Assembly (NCBI GenBank): GCA_032433595.1
Contig: JASWJB010000093.1
Coordinates: 1-64,000, forward strand
DNA: 64,000 bases
Reading direction: 5' to 3'
Source: Conoideocrella luteorostrata
Lineage: Eukaryota > Ascomycota > Sordariomycetes > Hypocreales > Clavicipitaceae
The position numbers and the translations under genes were made by a program. The notes under the pieces were generated by a model. It worked only from the letters and a program-made list of their open reading frames with translations, did not search any database and was not told the origin of the DNA. Each line of letters begins with the position of its first letter. The first letter of the stretch is position 1. Positions 35,601 to 47,249 of this stretch are shown here, piece after piece.

Positions 35601-38487
35601 CAAAGCTTTCACAACCAACCGTCGCAGCGCACATTCTCGTCTGGTCTTTAGTTGGAGCGGAGAAACCCATCCATCGCTTCCGGTTGCATCTTGATGAATT
35701 GATGCGATTTGTCTGCCAATCAGCCGGGTATGGATCGTCATATCCTCCGCACGAAACGTTGTCAATCAACGCAAACTTGTGGACGCTAAGATAGATATCC
35801 ACTGACGGCAAAGACGAGCCTGCTTCGTACCTGCCTCTGGCTGCTTGCTCAGGACGTTCTGTCGATGAAAGACTAGGATTGTCACAAAGTTGTCTCCCAA
35901 ACCCTAAAGCCATCTTCTTTGGCTTTGTTTCATGTCACGGCCTCTCCCACAATGTCCACTAAGTGACAACTTGATTACCGCAAACAAGCGGGCCGCTTCT
36001 TCAGCGTACTAGTAATTACTCCGGACTAACTACTGCCTACAATACTAATCCTGTTCAGTCCAACGGCAGTTTGTTAGTTTACGCGGGAGTCTTTCATTAG
36101 TTTGATGGCAAAGAAATGAGGAAAGTCGAAGATCCGGGGCTAAAACGAAGCCAGGATGCGTGAAACATCGGGTATTGGCTCGGGATGTAGCCGATGTTGT
36201 ATTTCTATTGTTCTGAATGACAATGGGAAAGATTCCCTGTATTACGTGTTGGCGTGTGCTGAGCATCAGATACAAAAAAAAACCCCTCTAATATTGATGG
36301 ACTACGTTCATGTACCGAAATTTCCGCCACATCACACAGCAACCTGGTGACAGCTATCCATCTACTCCGTACATAGTATCTGTAATACTTGAGAAACTCG
36401 GTAAGCTACCGTCTCTAGGGCAGGATGCAGACCCTTGAGAGATCTTGTTCTCTTAGCACCGGGGGGGGGAGGGGCTTGTCGAGTGGCCGATAATCCGCTG
36501 CCTTGATACCGCAGGTATAATACATGGCTTGCATGGTGGCATGGCAAAGCAACAAGGGGCACCCTGAGAGAACATCTCCGAGCGTTCTTGTTGCATCGAG
36601 GCCGAGTTGTACCTAGATAGGGACAAATGTCGAGTTTCTGAACATCCACAGTTGATGCGAATGATTCTTGAATGCAGGTCCCGATAAAGCGATTTGGTGG
36701 CATGCCAGATACGACGGAGTGCCTGTTTGCCGCAGATGATTGCTGTCATGCATGCTTGGCCGCCTTGCATTGCAGTGACATAGTTTCTGCAGGTACGTTC
36801 TTGAGTCAGCCAACTTGACGACAGTACAATAGGTGCTTTGTCGATCCATTCCGTATCAAGTACTCGGCAAGTACGGAGCTGCGTACCCCTCCGTATTTTG
36901 TAGGTCGTGAAATCATGGTTAGATTGACGAGCCTTACACCGTGGCGATAAGTCGAGGCGATTACTCCGTACTATACGTGCGGATAGCGGGCCGTAGACAG
37001 GCGGGCGTCGCGAGCCGTGGCTCCGTTCGTCGAACTCAGCTTTTGCTATGGAGTACTGCGCTACCGGCTTCTCCGTGCTTCCGGCTGAGATATTTCAAAT
37101 TTATTGGAAGTGAGAAGCAAAACTTGGCGTCATTGTGGATGCTAACGCTAATACAAATGCTACTCCCATACGGAGTATAGCATAGTTAGTTTCAATCCTA
37201 ACATGTCGTCGGGTGCGGAGTCTGAGATGTGAGGTCTTGAGGAGACATCTGGACTTTGCATTTGGAGTACTACCAGCAGCCCAAACAAACTGTCAAGTGA
37301 CCTGCATCCATAAGTGGATGACACTTGCGTAGTCGAATTGAGTCAAGGTTGGAACGCTTAAACCGACAAACGGTCGATGAAAGTCGTGGATGGTCCAGAA
37401 CTTCACGGGGATACCAAGCAAAAAGGTGATTTATGGGGGTACGAGGCACTCTGTACAGTCTGGTCCGTTGGTACAGTCCTCCTCCATGCTTACCATAACA
37501 GTCAAATAATTCCGACGACGCGTTATCTATCAATATTTGCTGTCATTATTTTATTTTTATTTTTATTTTCGTTTTTTTGTTTTCGTGTGAAACCTGGCAT
37601 GTCATCGCCAGCCGTGTTGCACATGAAAGTTCCTTTTGCTTGGTTATGCATTGCCGGCATGTCTCGTATTAACCTGCCCCAAAAGCACTGCACCGCCGCC
37701 TCGGTCCACCTGCCAGAGTGCGAGTGCACGCCGCTGGACGAATAGTACCTCAAATGAAGGCCGCAGCTCCATGCACGCCGCGACGCTAACCATGCTGAGA
37801 ATGGGCGATTTGCACAACTCCTTGCACAGAGCCACTGTGAAACGAGACGATGGGATGACGACGACGCAGCGCATGCATAAACCGCAACTAGTCCCCACGG
37901 ACCTCAGCCATGAACGGCTGCGGCCCATTTTAGGTTTAGCGGCCCTTGCATTGTTCTCCAGGCACAGCTTTCCAAAGCTGGCGCAGGCCGGATATCGCGA
38001 TGCACGCCGCTGTGCTCTGATTGGAAAACAGTGTGACGAGAGTGTCCATTGTCAAACGTAAAGGCTATGGCTAGAGAAGAGAAAATGCGACCATGACGGA
38101 AGACTGAACCAGACTGCCGGGCACCACAAACCAAGGCGCGACGCCGTGCTCCGTAGATCGCCATTACACCGGTCCGCAGCAGTCACTCGGGGATGCATCC
38201 TCTACGGTCGAAATAGCCGTCAAGGTAAGCTCGTCATCCACTGACTTACGTTGAGGTGGTTGTTGACTCCACCATTGGCCATGATTTGCTACTACCAGGC
38301 GCTGAGTTCCGTCACTAGAGCAGCCACAGCACTCTTGACTCGTCACAATGCCGCCGAATGGACATCGAGGCTAACACGACGACGACGCCAGTGGCCAGTA
38401 TGTTGAGCGCGTCGCCAACGGCTGGACTGGCCTTGTGCGGCATTGGTGCAATTCCAGGCGCATCGCAGTCCAATTGCACCAAAGCGC

Positions 38488-38514
38488 GCGCACACACACA
38501 CACACACACACACC
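38488..38514. repeat. (AC)n microsatellite
   Basis: About eleven CA dinucleotides in a row in non-coding DNA, preceded by GCGCG. Confidence 0.85.
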
Positions 38515-41035
38515 AGAGTACCAAATTGAGTGTCTGGGTGGTTCCCTAGTTGTGCTGACGGACACTCCAATGGTTGGCCACAGAACGATTTTGTGCACGC
38601 TGTGTGGTCGCTCGGACGTCCTATTGCAATGCAGGGTTATGCAAGGCCGGTGATGATGGTTTGTGCGAGTGGGCGCGGTATGCACCAGCGGCGTCATAAA
38701 TCAAGAATAAGAAAGACAACGCGCGAAGAGAGGCCGCCTGCATTGGTTTGTGCCGGGCGATGCGCGTAGATGAGTGGTGGACAGCGGGGCCAGTATGCAC
38801 ACAAAATATGCACGAGCATGAGTGGGTGACCGAGGTGGCTGATGGATATTGGTATGGGGATTGTGGAATTGGACACATGTCTGTTACTTCGGGCTGTATA
38901 CTCCGCAGTCGCGGCACGGTTTTCTCTGCCAGTTCAGGTCCTCCGTCCCGGGAGCCACTTGAACAGACAGCAAAAACGAAGAACTCGGGAATAGGACCCA
39001 TTTGTTCATGTGAGGAGGGGTTATGTTACGTCTCTGGACGAAACGCTCTCTCGATGCCGCCCTTGCCTCTTCTACCGAGCGCCCTCGAAGGCATACATAC
39101 TCGAGTCTTGTGTTACTCGAAAAACCGTGCCTGAATTTAGTGGCAGAATACATCTGGGGTTGGCGGGCCTGCCCTTGCCATGATGGGATACGGGCTGGTC
39201 CAGAATTAGAATGAGGATCCGTCCCGGTGGCTGCGCCATGCTGGTTCTGACATGCTGTCCACAATCCCACTGGCCACTGGCTGCTGGTGAGGAAAATCAG
39301 CAGTGCCAACCAGACATTAATGTCACAAAGAACGCCGGTGGTCGATGTCGATATTCCTCCGGAGAGGCAGATGATTGGGCTGTGTGGCCAAATGGATGGG
39401 ACCATGCATGTGCCTGAAGTCGTGTAGTTATTGTGCTTGCTATTTTGTTTTGTACAATACGTACAGAGTATGACGCTTTGGCAGAACTGGCCCACGGCGT
39501 TGGCGCTGTGCATGTTGGCTGACCTCGAAAACAGAATTGTGTCCGCGTCAGTCCACCAGACACCTTCCCAGCAGTCGTCTTCAACTTGAACCGGTGAAGA
39601 GGGCCCTGGACATTAGTACCCTAGCGGCCGTAGCTCTGTTCTCAGCGAAAATCCTTATGCTATACCCAGTACTCCGTACAGTACCGGCCACTACAATCCA
39701 ATTCAGAATGCAGAAATCAGGAACCAGAAAACAGCTGGCTGCCGTCCATCATCATCATCATCATGTCGTCACTTCGGGGCCAAGAGACTCCATGTTACTA
39801 GGTACCTGTAATAGTCGGAAGAAACCAACCACACTTGCCTAACCACTCGCAAGTCGTCAACAATAACGTCGCGGTGCTCGTCTTCTTGTCCAATGCTTTT
39901 CAAAAGGTAGAGATTGACATCCGCACGCCCGCTCGCGCCTCGTACGCCCACTACCCTCCAAGCTATCCAAGCCCTCCTACCACCATCAAACACCCCATTT
40001 TCTTTTTCCTCGTCGCAAAGAATGGGAAAAAGGCGTACCGCCCACTCACCACCCGCTGCCACTCCAGCACTCCCTCCATCGCCCACTCCTGTGTCCACGT
40101 CGAGAAAAAGAACCAACTGCACACCCACCATCGCCGCTGGTCAGGGCCAGGGACGCTTGACGCGGTACCCACAACACCATCAACGCCAGCATTACGAGCC
40201 AGCCAGCTCAGGCTCCATGGTCGTGTCTTCAGTCTGCCCACCCCAGACACTCCCGCCGACAGGATTGCAGGGATGTCTTCTCAAGGAAGACTGTGCCGCT
40301 TTGCCTGCGCGGCGACCGACCCAACAGACCCTGGCTAATAGCCCGCTCCGGCCACCCTTGTCAACTTTTTTTTCGCGAGTGAGACAGGTGTGGAGGCAAC
40401 TTTTCCCAGAGGATCCCACTCGAGCCACGCCTATCGCTGCTGGGTCGTCTCTGGAATGGTCTGGCGACACTGCCGTTGATCTTGGGTCCGTCTGCTACTT
40501 ATGCCTCACGGACCCCATCCATCTTGGGATTTCTCTTCCATTGATCGACAACCTGGTCGGATTTGCTGCTTTTTGATCGTTGTGTTCTTTTTTCTTCTCA
40601 ATACCCTCTCGGTTCTTTCTTTTTATTGCATTCTGGTGGACTCGTGCCGCTCTACTTTAACTAGGAACCACTCGTCCACTTCGAGATTCCAATCACTTTC
40701 ATTTACACCATCTTCTGGTTAATCTTGTCATCTACCTGTCACTTACTCACAAGGTCGAATGAAGGATTTCCGTGTACAACACCTGCCGAGTCACTAAACA
40801 ATAGTCGGCTTCTTGATCTGTTCAAGTAGCTTGCTGTCCATTCCTTGTCAAAGAATCCGAGAGTTATTGCACTGCCGCCTTTTGACCAAACCTTTTTCCA
40901 GCTGTCGCTGCTGTATACTACATTACTTTTACTCTTAATCGACGTCCGAAACGAAGCAACACGAATCATTTACATTACATCTTTAATAGTAAACCAAAAT
41001 CAACACCAGAACATTTCAAAATACACGCGCTGTTG

Positions 41036-41104
41036 GTATGTCTAGCGAAGTACACGAGGTGTCTCTTTGGCGTCTGTCTGGCTAATCTAGAACTTGCTAT
41101 CTAG
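41036..41104 (+). other. Probable 5'-UTR intron of the Msn2-like gene
   Basis: GTATGT at 41036, a GGCTAATC branch-like word at about 41090 and a TATCTAG acceptor at 41102-41104 outline a 69-nt intron ending 10 nt before the start codon at 41115. It would put the translated part in the second exon. This is inferred from splice words only. Confidence 0.5.
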
Positions 41105-41114
41105 GTATTGCACA

Positions 41115-42867
41115 ATGGACTCAACCATGATACCCCAAGCGGTAGCACAAACTCCTGTCTTCAAGAAGACCAACATGGCTCAACAAAAGCTGCACGCCTA
41201 TCGAGCTGGGGCTCCCGCATCGCCTGTCTATTCTCGACCTGGCTCTTCGTGTTCGCAGCCACCAACTTTGTACAGCAATGCAGCGAATGTCATGACTCCC
41301 ACATCAACTCTACCTCCGGCTTGCTACAAGCCTGCCATCATGCTAGAGACGGAATTTGCGGATAGCCCGTACTTGCCCTCTACTCCACCATTGTCAACTT
41401 CTGGCAGTGCAGTGGGCAGCCCAAAGAGCTTCGATGTGTTGCAAACTCCCTTGAACCCCATGTTCTCTGGTCTTGATGGCCTTGCTGGTGTCAAGCTTGG
41501 AATTGAGTCCATCGAAAGCTCCATTCTTGATTGGTCTAGCTGTGACTCGCCGCCAATGACTCCTGGTAAGTACAATAAGAAATAGCTTAATTTTGCACTT
41601 GAAAATCATGAACTTCCTTGTGTCCTACTTAATAGTAGACACGAGTCTGATTTATGTGGTTTTGTCCCCGCCGGTGGTCGCTGCTTGATGCGTTTTCGGG
41701 TTGAAGTGGCGCGTGACTAATTTTTCTGCTGCAGTGTTCATTCACTCTCAGCCGTCCAGGGTCCCCTCGCTTAGCAGCACAACAAGCGACATTTCCGCCA
41801 TCTCTTGCCCATCTCTATCACCGTCTCCCGCCCCGTACGCCAGATCTGTGACTTCTGAGAGCGACGTCGACTTCTGTGACCCCCGCAACCTAACGGTATC
41901 TGCTACGTCGAATCCAACACTCACTCCGGAATTCACTGTTACCAGCCTCGGTGACGAAGAGGTCAGAGCCTTAGAACCATGCTCCATTGATGCTGCTGCT
42001 CTCTCCCGACCTGCATTTGACTTCAGCCCTGCCGTCGTCAGCGGACTGCCAGCTTTCGAGGAACTTTCTGACTTCGAGTCTGAAGACGACTTCAGTAACC
42101 TCGTCAGTAGTGGTGACCTGTGCCGACCTCGTGCATGCACTGGATCTTCTGTTGTCTCTCTTGGCCACGGCAGCTTCATCGGCGAAGAGGATTTCAGCCT
42201 GAATGATCAGGATCCTTTTCATCTCCTGTCCCTCCCCAGCCCTCCTTTCAGTGTTGATGTCACTGAGGATATGCATCAGGACAAGCGCCAAAAGACGAAC
42301 AACAAGAAGGAGACCAGATTTGAGCAATCCATCATGAACGCCGCTACCGGAGACAGTCAGACCAACTACGCGGAGGAACAGACTGAACAGGCTTCCCCGG
42401 CGCCCTCGGACTCGAATGCATCTTCTGAAGATGCTGAGACTCCCGCGGTCCCTGTTCCCACCAACCGCCGCGGACGCAAGCAGTCATTGACCGAAGATCC
42501 TTCCAAAACCTTCGTCTGTGATCTTTGCAACCGACGATTCCGCCGTCAAGAACACCTGAAGCGTCATTATCGCTCCCTCCACACCCAAGACAAGCCTTTT
42601 GAGTGTGGTGAGTGTGGTAAGAAGTTCTCTCGAAGTGACAACCTTGCTCAGCACGCTCGAACCCATGCCAGCGGCGGGGAAATTGTCATGAACACCGACC
42701 CGTCTGCTTATGAGGGTAGAGTGGCCGCGGCCTCCGCTGTAGACGATTTTGCCAACTATGGGAAAGTCCTCTTCCAAATCAGCGCCGAAGTTCCTGGCAG
42801 TGCTAGCGAACTGTCCTCGGAAGAGGCCAGTGATGATGGTAAGAAGAAGCGAAAGCGCTCCGACTAA
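41115..42867 (+). CDS. C2H2 zinc-finger stress-response transcription factor, Msn2/Msn4/Seb1-like
   Basis: Two exons, 41115-41565 and 41735-42867 (intron 169 nt), encode 527 residues. The N-terminal ~400 residues are Ser/Pro/Thr-rich with acidic patches ([16 protein letters not shown], about 255-270), as in activation regions. Two adjacent C2H2 fingers occupy about 410-465: the first starts [19 protein letters not shown], is joined by the linker TQDKPFEC, and the second ends [11 protein letters not shown]. This finger pair is nearly invariant in the Msn2/Msn4 family, which binds the stress element AGGGG. A basic block NRRGRKQSL just before the fingers may serve nuclear import. The tail ends in a basic KKKRKRSD. 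In filamentous fungi orthologues govern heat, osmotic and oxidative stress tolerance, conidiation and, in insect pathogens, virulence. The gene stands alone between two gene-free tracts. Confidence 0.93.
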
Positions 42868-45800
42868 GCTCTTCAATTGACGATGAGGGCTTGCCACTCT
42901 TTTGCGGCATCTTCCGTCAACACCATCTCTTCAAGTATTATTATTCTTTACACACTTCTTTCTCGCTATCAACACGCGCTACTTTTTATGGTGTGGTTGG
43001 TCAGATAGGGTACACATGGGTAGACGGTGGGAGACAAAACACATTTGCACAGCAACCAGCGTTTTATGACCTGCATTTACACTTTCGATTCTTGTATCAA
43101 TTTCAACAACCTCTTGTTGACACGGTTTTCCGGGAAGACAAAGTGTTTCGTTTCGACGCTGCATTATGACGAGAAAAGTTTTTTTAGGCAGACTGGACGG
43201 AGAGGGGGGTTTTGGGTCCAAAAAGAAACGGATGTGCTCGTGGTGGTTTTTGCGATTCGCGTGAGTGGTCATCCGAAATGACACTCTTGGCAAAATTGGC
43301 AGCTTTTTATGTCATTCTTTACGCTCGTTGTAATCATTTTTGCAATTGGGAGGGCTTCATTGCTTTTCTCTTTTTGTGAACAAACCCATACCAGGAGACA
43401 GTGGCCCGCGGTCTTTTTCAGCCATCTGCTCGAAGGTTTTATTCTATTACTTTGTACTGTTTTTTCTTTATTTGGCCGGGCTTTTACTCGGTCACTTTTT
43501 TATTTTATTGTTTTATCGGGGAAGATTAGCGAGCCGGTGATATCATTGTGCTGGCCACAAGTTGCTTGCAGTTCATACCTGTCGTACATTTAAGTGTACA
43601 GTCATTAGAACTTTATTACAATACCGAACAAAAAAAAATTGACAGCTGCCATATAGTAATTCTTCTCTATGTCTTACCGAACATGACATGCTTTTCGCCA
43701 GTACAACGCAACATCTGCTGTGCCTCCATCCCACTGCCATCTGTTTTCATGGTTGTACCCTCCAGCAGATGGATGTCCCTCAGCGTCGAGCCGCTAGTAT
43801 ACTTACCTAGTTACACCGACTTTAACCACCGATATGATGGCCCCAGACCAGCATCGACAAGGACCCTGATCCGCAAGCGAACAAATGGACGAGCCATAGG
43901 TTCATGTCAAACCTGCTCTGGTCCAGCCGCGACTCAGAGCACGACAAGCTAGGTGGCTCGTACGGAATATTTGGCCATCCGTAATCTGATAAAAATTGGA
44001 GCCTAACTAGGGTGGCCAGGGCATGGGAAGGAGGGTGTCGTCTACACAGAAGCAGAAGAAGAGGCAGCGTGGCAGGGACGGAAAACCTAAAAAACCTTGT
44101 CATTCGTAATTCCTCAAAGCCACTATTCATGGGTAACATGGAAAAAGCATGTACACATGTACTCCGTACTGGTACTGAACCGTGTGGTGCAGTCCAGCGC
44201 CGGGACCTGCATATGGCCATGACCCGAGGCCATGGAGCGGGTGAACCATTTCTGGTGGCGGTAATGGAGCTACGGGTGTCCACTGAGCAGCAGCACACTA
44301 CTAGCTAAGTACTACTCAAACTGGATACTAGTTACTCGGTAGGTCGTAGGTGCCATTAGCTGCTTGGGGCATAAGCCACGACTCAAAATATCGTCGGGGT
44401 CCTCAGCACTGCGTCCTGTGGTTAGTACAATACAATACGGAGTAGTACGGAGTAACTAGGCACTCCATATTTTACAGTAGCGACAAGGTCCGGGGATGGG
44501 GTGTGGTGGTGTGTACTAGTAGTAGGAACGCTGGGAAACTCGCGGCTGCGGGCCAGAGGGCCGTACCGGTGGAGCAGGAGAGTTGTGATGGTAAATAAAA
44601 AAAAAGCTTGGCTGATGGGATGATGGGGCGTTTTGTCTGGTGTCTCAGCAGTGGATTAGGTTATTAGGACTTGGGGGCACGAAATTAGACCCCTCCTGGC
44701 CCTAATTTTTTTTTTGGTCGTGTTCTGCCTGCCGGGCGCGCACTCTTCTTGACTTTGGCGGCCCATGGCTCCGTAAGATACGGAGAACGGGGCCGGGGCT
44801 CATCTTGGAAACTCTCGCCAGAAGGCAACACATGCCCCCTGCCCTTGTTCGCTCTGGCCAAGGACGCTGGGCAAACCTCCCACCCAGCCTGGACTCTCCC
44901 GGGGCGGCCGATGGGAATCCTTGCTGTTGTACTCCGTGCGGAGCACATACATACGGAGTAGGCCGTACAAAACCGGACCTTTTCGTGGCCGTCTGTTCTT
45001 CCTTTTGCTTGGTCGTCATTGAAATTGTATAGAGTATAGCTAGCCCTGTACGGAGTACTAGTTGTAATAGGTTTGTTCGTAGGCCTTAGTACCGGAGTGC
45101 AGTTGCGGTTCGCTCCGCACAAGCAGCAAGAGAACGAAATGAGATGTGCTTGTATCGGCCGAGGCTGTCGTCGGCGGATGTAGCTCTATTATTATGGTGT
45201 ACAGTACTACTAGTAATCATGGATGACTTTAACGGTAGAATTACAGACCTCCAGTGACATAATATCAGGGCATGTATCAAAAAGGGACGGCGATATACGG
45301 AGTACTCCGTACGGAGTAACAGGATGGTTGAATCACTAACAAGCTGGATGCGAAGACGGCAAGGATTCTGGTATTACGTTCCAGAATGTCCCGGTGTCGG
45401 GTGTCTCTGGCTTTAGTAAGTACTCCGTAGTGAACGCACTTTGGCATTTTACGGAGTGCCATGTGTCGTCTTATTTTTCTTCGCAGCGGGTCACCGTTGC
45501 CGTTCATCTGCATGTTTTGCCACATAATTTCCTCGTGGTGTTTAGGCTGGCACGTTGGAAAACTACCGGTGAGGGGGATTTACTTGTGATGAGACGGGCA
45601 AGACAGCAGTAGCTCAGCGGGTGAGCTTTCCGGTGATGAATATGTCTTCAGGCGGCGGCGTCGATGGTCGTCGATGGGGTGTGTGGCCATGGGGAGTGTC
45701 GTCTGGCTTGGGCGACTGGGCACCTGGGGCTTCAGATGAAAAGAGGAGACCATGTGGTGCCTGACTAGACCAGTCCAGGTACCAGAAATCAGAGACATGA

Positions 45801-47249
45801 ACCCTGTGGCACGGTCGTCCACGTCCGTGCTGGCGTGCCGTGCTAGCATGAACTAAGCCCCTCCGCGGCATTGAGTGCGTTTGTGATAGACGGGATCATC
45901 TTCAATGATGTTATTGCACAGCACTCCGTAGGAGGAACTAGCAAGTTAGTTGGTTACAACACCAAAATAAAAGGCCACCGAGCTAGGACCCGACGCTACT
46001 ACTCCCCGGTGATGTACGGGCCCAAAGTATTAATTAGTTTTAGAGCGTTCTTGGCGCTGTTGTCGTAGTTCTTCTTGGTAGAGGTGTGTGCTTTGACCTC
46101 GGGTATGACAGGATGGGCGTGAACAACTGTGATGATTATCTGCCCAATCACTTCTTACCTACAGGTCATATTCTTCCAAATTGGACGGCCCAATCCTACT
46201 TTGTCCAGGTTCTCAGAGTGCCGGCATGCCTGCTATTATCGGCAGTTGTCTTTTTGCAGAGCCTGCTGTTTTGGACGGCAGCACGGCTTTTCTCCAACAC
46301 CCGGCATGTGCAGATTGACACGATCTATTGCTTAGATTGACTCATCTTTGTGCCACAGAACGTCACGTCGTTGAACTGAGACTGTTTGACCTGAACTGTC
46401 AGATGGCTTCCCTGCTCCCTGTGATGATGGCTAAAGGCCTTCGGAGCCTTGCTTGGCGCCTCGTCTAGCCGAGAGCCACATCCAACCGACTGACTCAATG
46501 GATATTGAATACTGGTAACTACGGAGTAGCTGGCATGGCACTGACCACAGTGGTTGTTGACCTGTTGGTGCTTGTCTCAGCTGTTTACTTGGCTTGAATC
46601 GCGCACGGGACTTTCCTGGGAAGTAATCGCTAGTTCGTCGCCACAACGGCTGAACGGGTTATCGATCATCGCAGCTGTCAATATCGAGCGGGGAAGGGGC
46701 TGATGATGATCGCTATGGGCTTGTCAGCTTGTGTACCATGAACAACTAGTTTGGGAACTAGCTGCGCACGTACAATCTGGAGTACTGATTGTGAGAAATT
46801 TCTGGGCTATCATGGTTGTGCAACTGTCATGTCTTGCATGTGCAGGCGGTGCGCGGTGTAGAATATTGGACGTGGCGTTGTGGATATGGTGGATGAGTGA
46901 CAAAGTCTATAACTACTCAGTACCTGTGGTTGGGATGATGCTACCCCGTACTTTCAATGGCAATAGTAGGATGCATCACAGCCGTGCACGGATACACCAT
47001 CTTTCTCGTGATAGTACGGAGTAGTTACGGGGTACTCCGTCCTCAATCAACATTCGAGAGTATTTTTGTTGTGGTAGGAACATGTTTCTCGACCGTGCCT
47101 ATCTCATGTCGTGAACCACGTGAGACAGATCCACTCCTGACCGCATGGCATATTGGTTCGAAGCATGAAGTAACTCAGGTGCGTTTTGGATATGGCAGTC
47201 AAGCCCGCCACTGCACAAGTCGCTCGTCATCTCAACACGTGCTGATAGA
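42868..47249. other. 4.4-kb gene-free region rich in the TACGGAGTA word
   Basis: No gene is supportable. The first ~800 nt are T-rich and probably Msn2-like 3'-UTR. From 44160 to 47023 I count at least 11 exact copies of TACGGAGTA or TACTCCGTA (44160, 44436, 44446, 44952, 45049, 45296, 45303, 45310, 45421, 46520, 47015) plus several one-mismatch copies, the densest cluster in the window. Three copies overlap in alternating orientation at 45296-45318. The end of the region must include the promoter of the DPH6-like gene. Confidence 0.6.
45296..45318. repeat. Triple overlapping palindromic 9-mer
   Basis: Three copies of the 9-mer overlap by two bases each in alternating orientation (TACGGAGTA, TACTCCGTA, TACGGAGTA), giving a 23-bp segment that can fold in two alternative hairpins. 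It is the longest compound of the dispersed family in this window. Confidence 0.9.

Larger units (their letters stand above)
28014..41035. other. 13-kb gene-free, repeat-bearing region
   Basis: I find no gene I can support in this long stretch. It includes a 15-C run (28259-28273), an inverted-repeat hairpin (29169-29207), a CCAACCAAT-type repeat (about 29740-29790), the terminal-inverted-repeat element at 31072-31300, an isolated open stretch at 32499-32687, an (AC)n tract (about 38490-38513) and about a dozen copies of the 9-mer TACGGAGTA/TACTCCGTA (28504, 28511, 33295, 35146, 35176, 35183, 35216, 36363, 36962, 39670). Open frames up to 220 codons exist (28355-28948, 34115-34654, 39914-40576), but their translations are unlike proteins. 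The last kilobase is pyrimidine-rich and is probably promoter and leader of the Msn2-like gene. Confidence 0.6.

Noticed and set aside
39914..40576. 220-codon open frame upstream of the Msn2-like gene
   Set aside because: Pro/Ser/Thr-rich low-complexity translation in a pyrimidine-rich leader or promoter; overlapping open frames exist in the other plus frame and on the minus strand.
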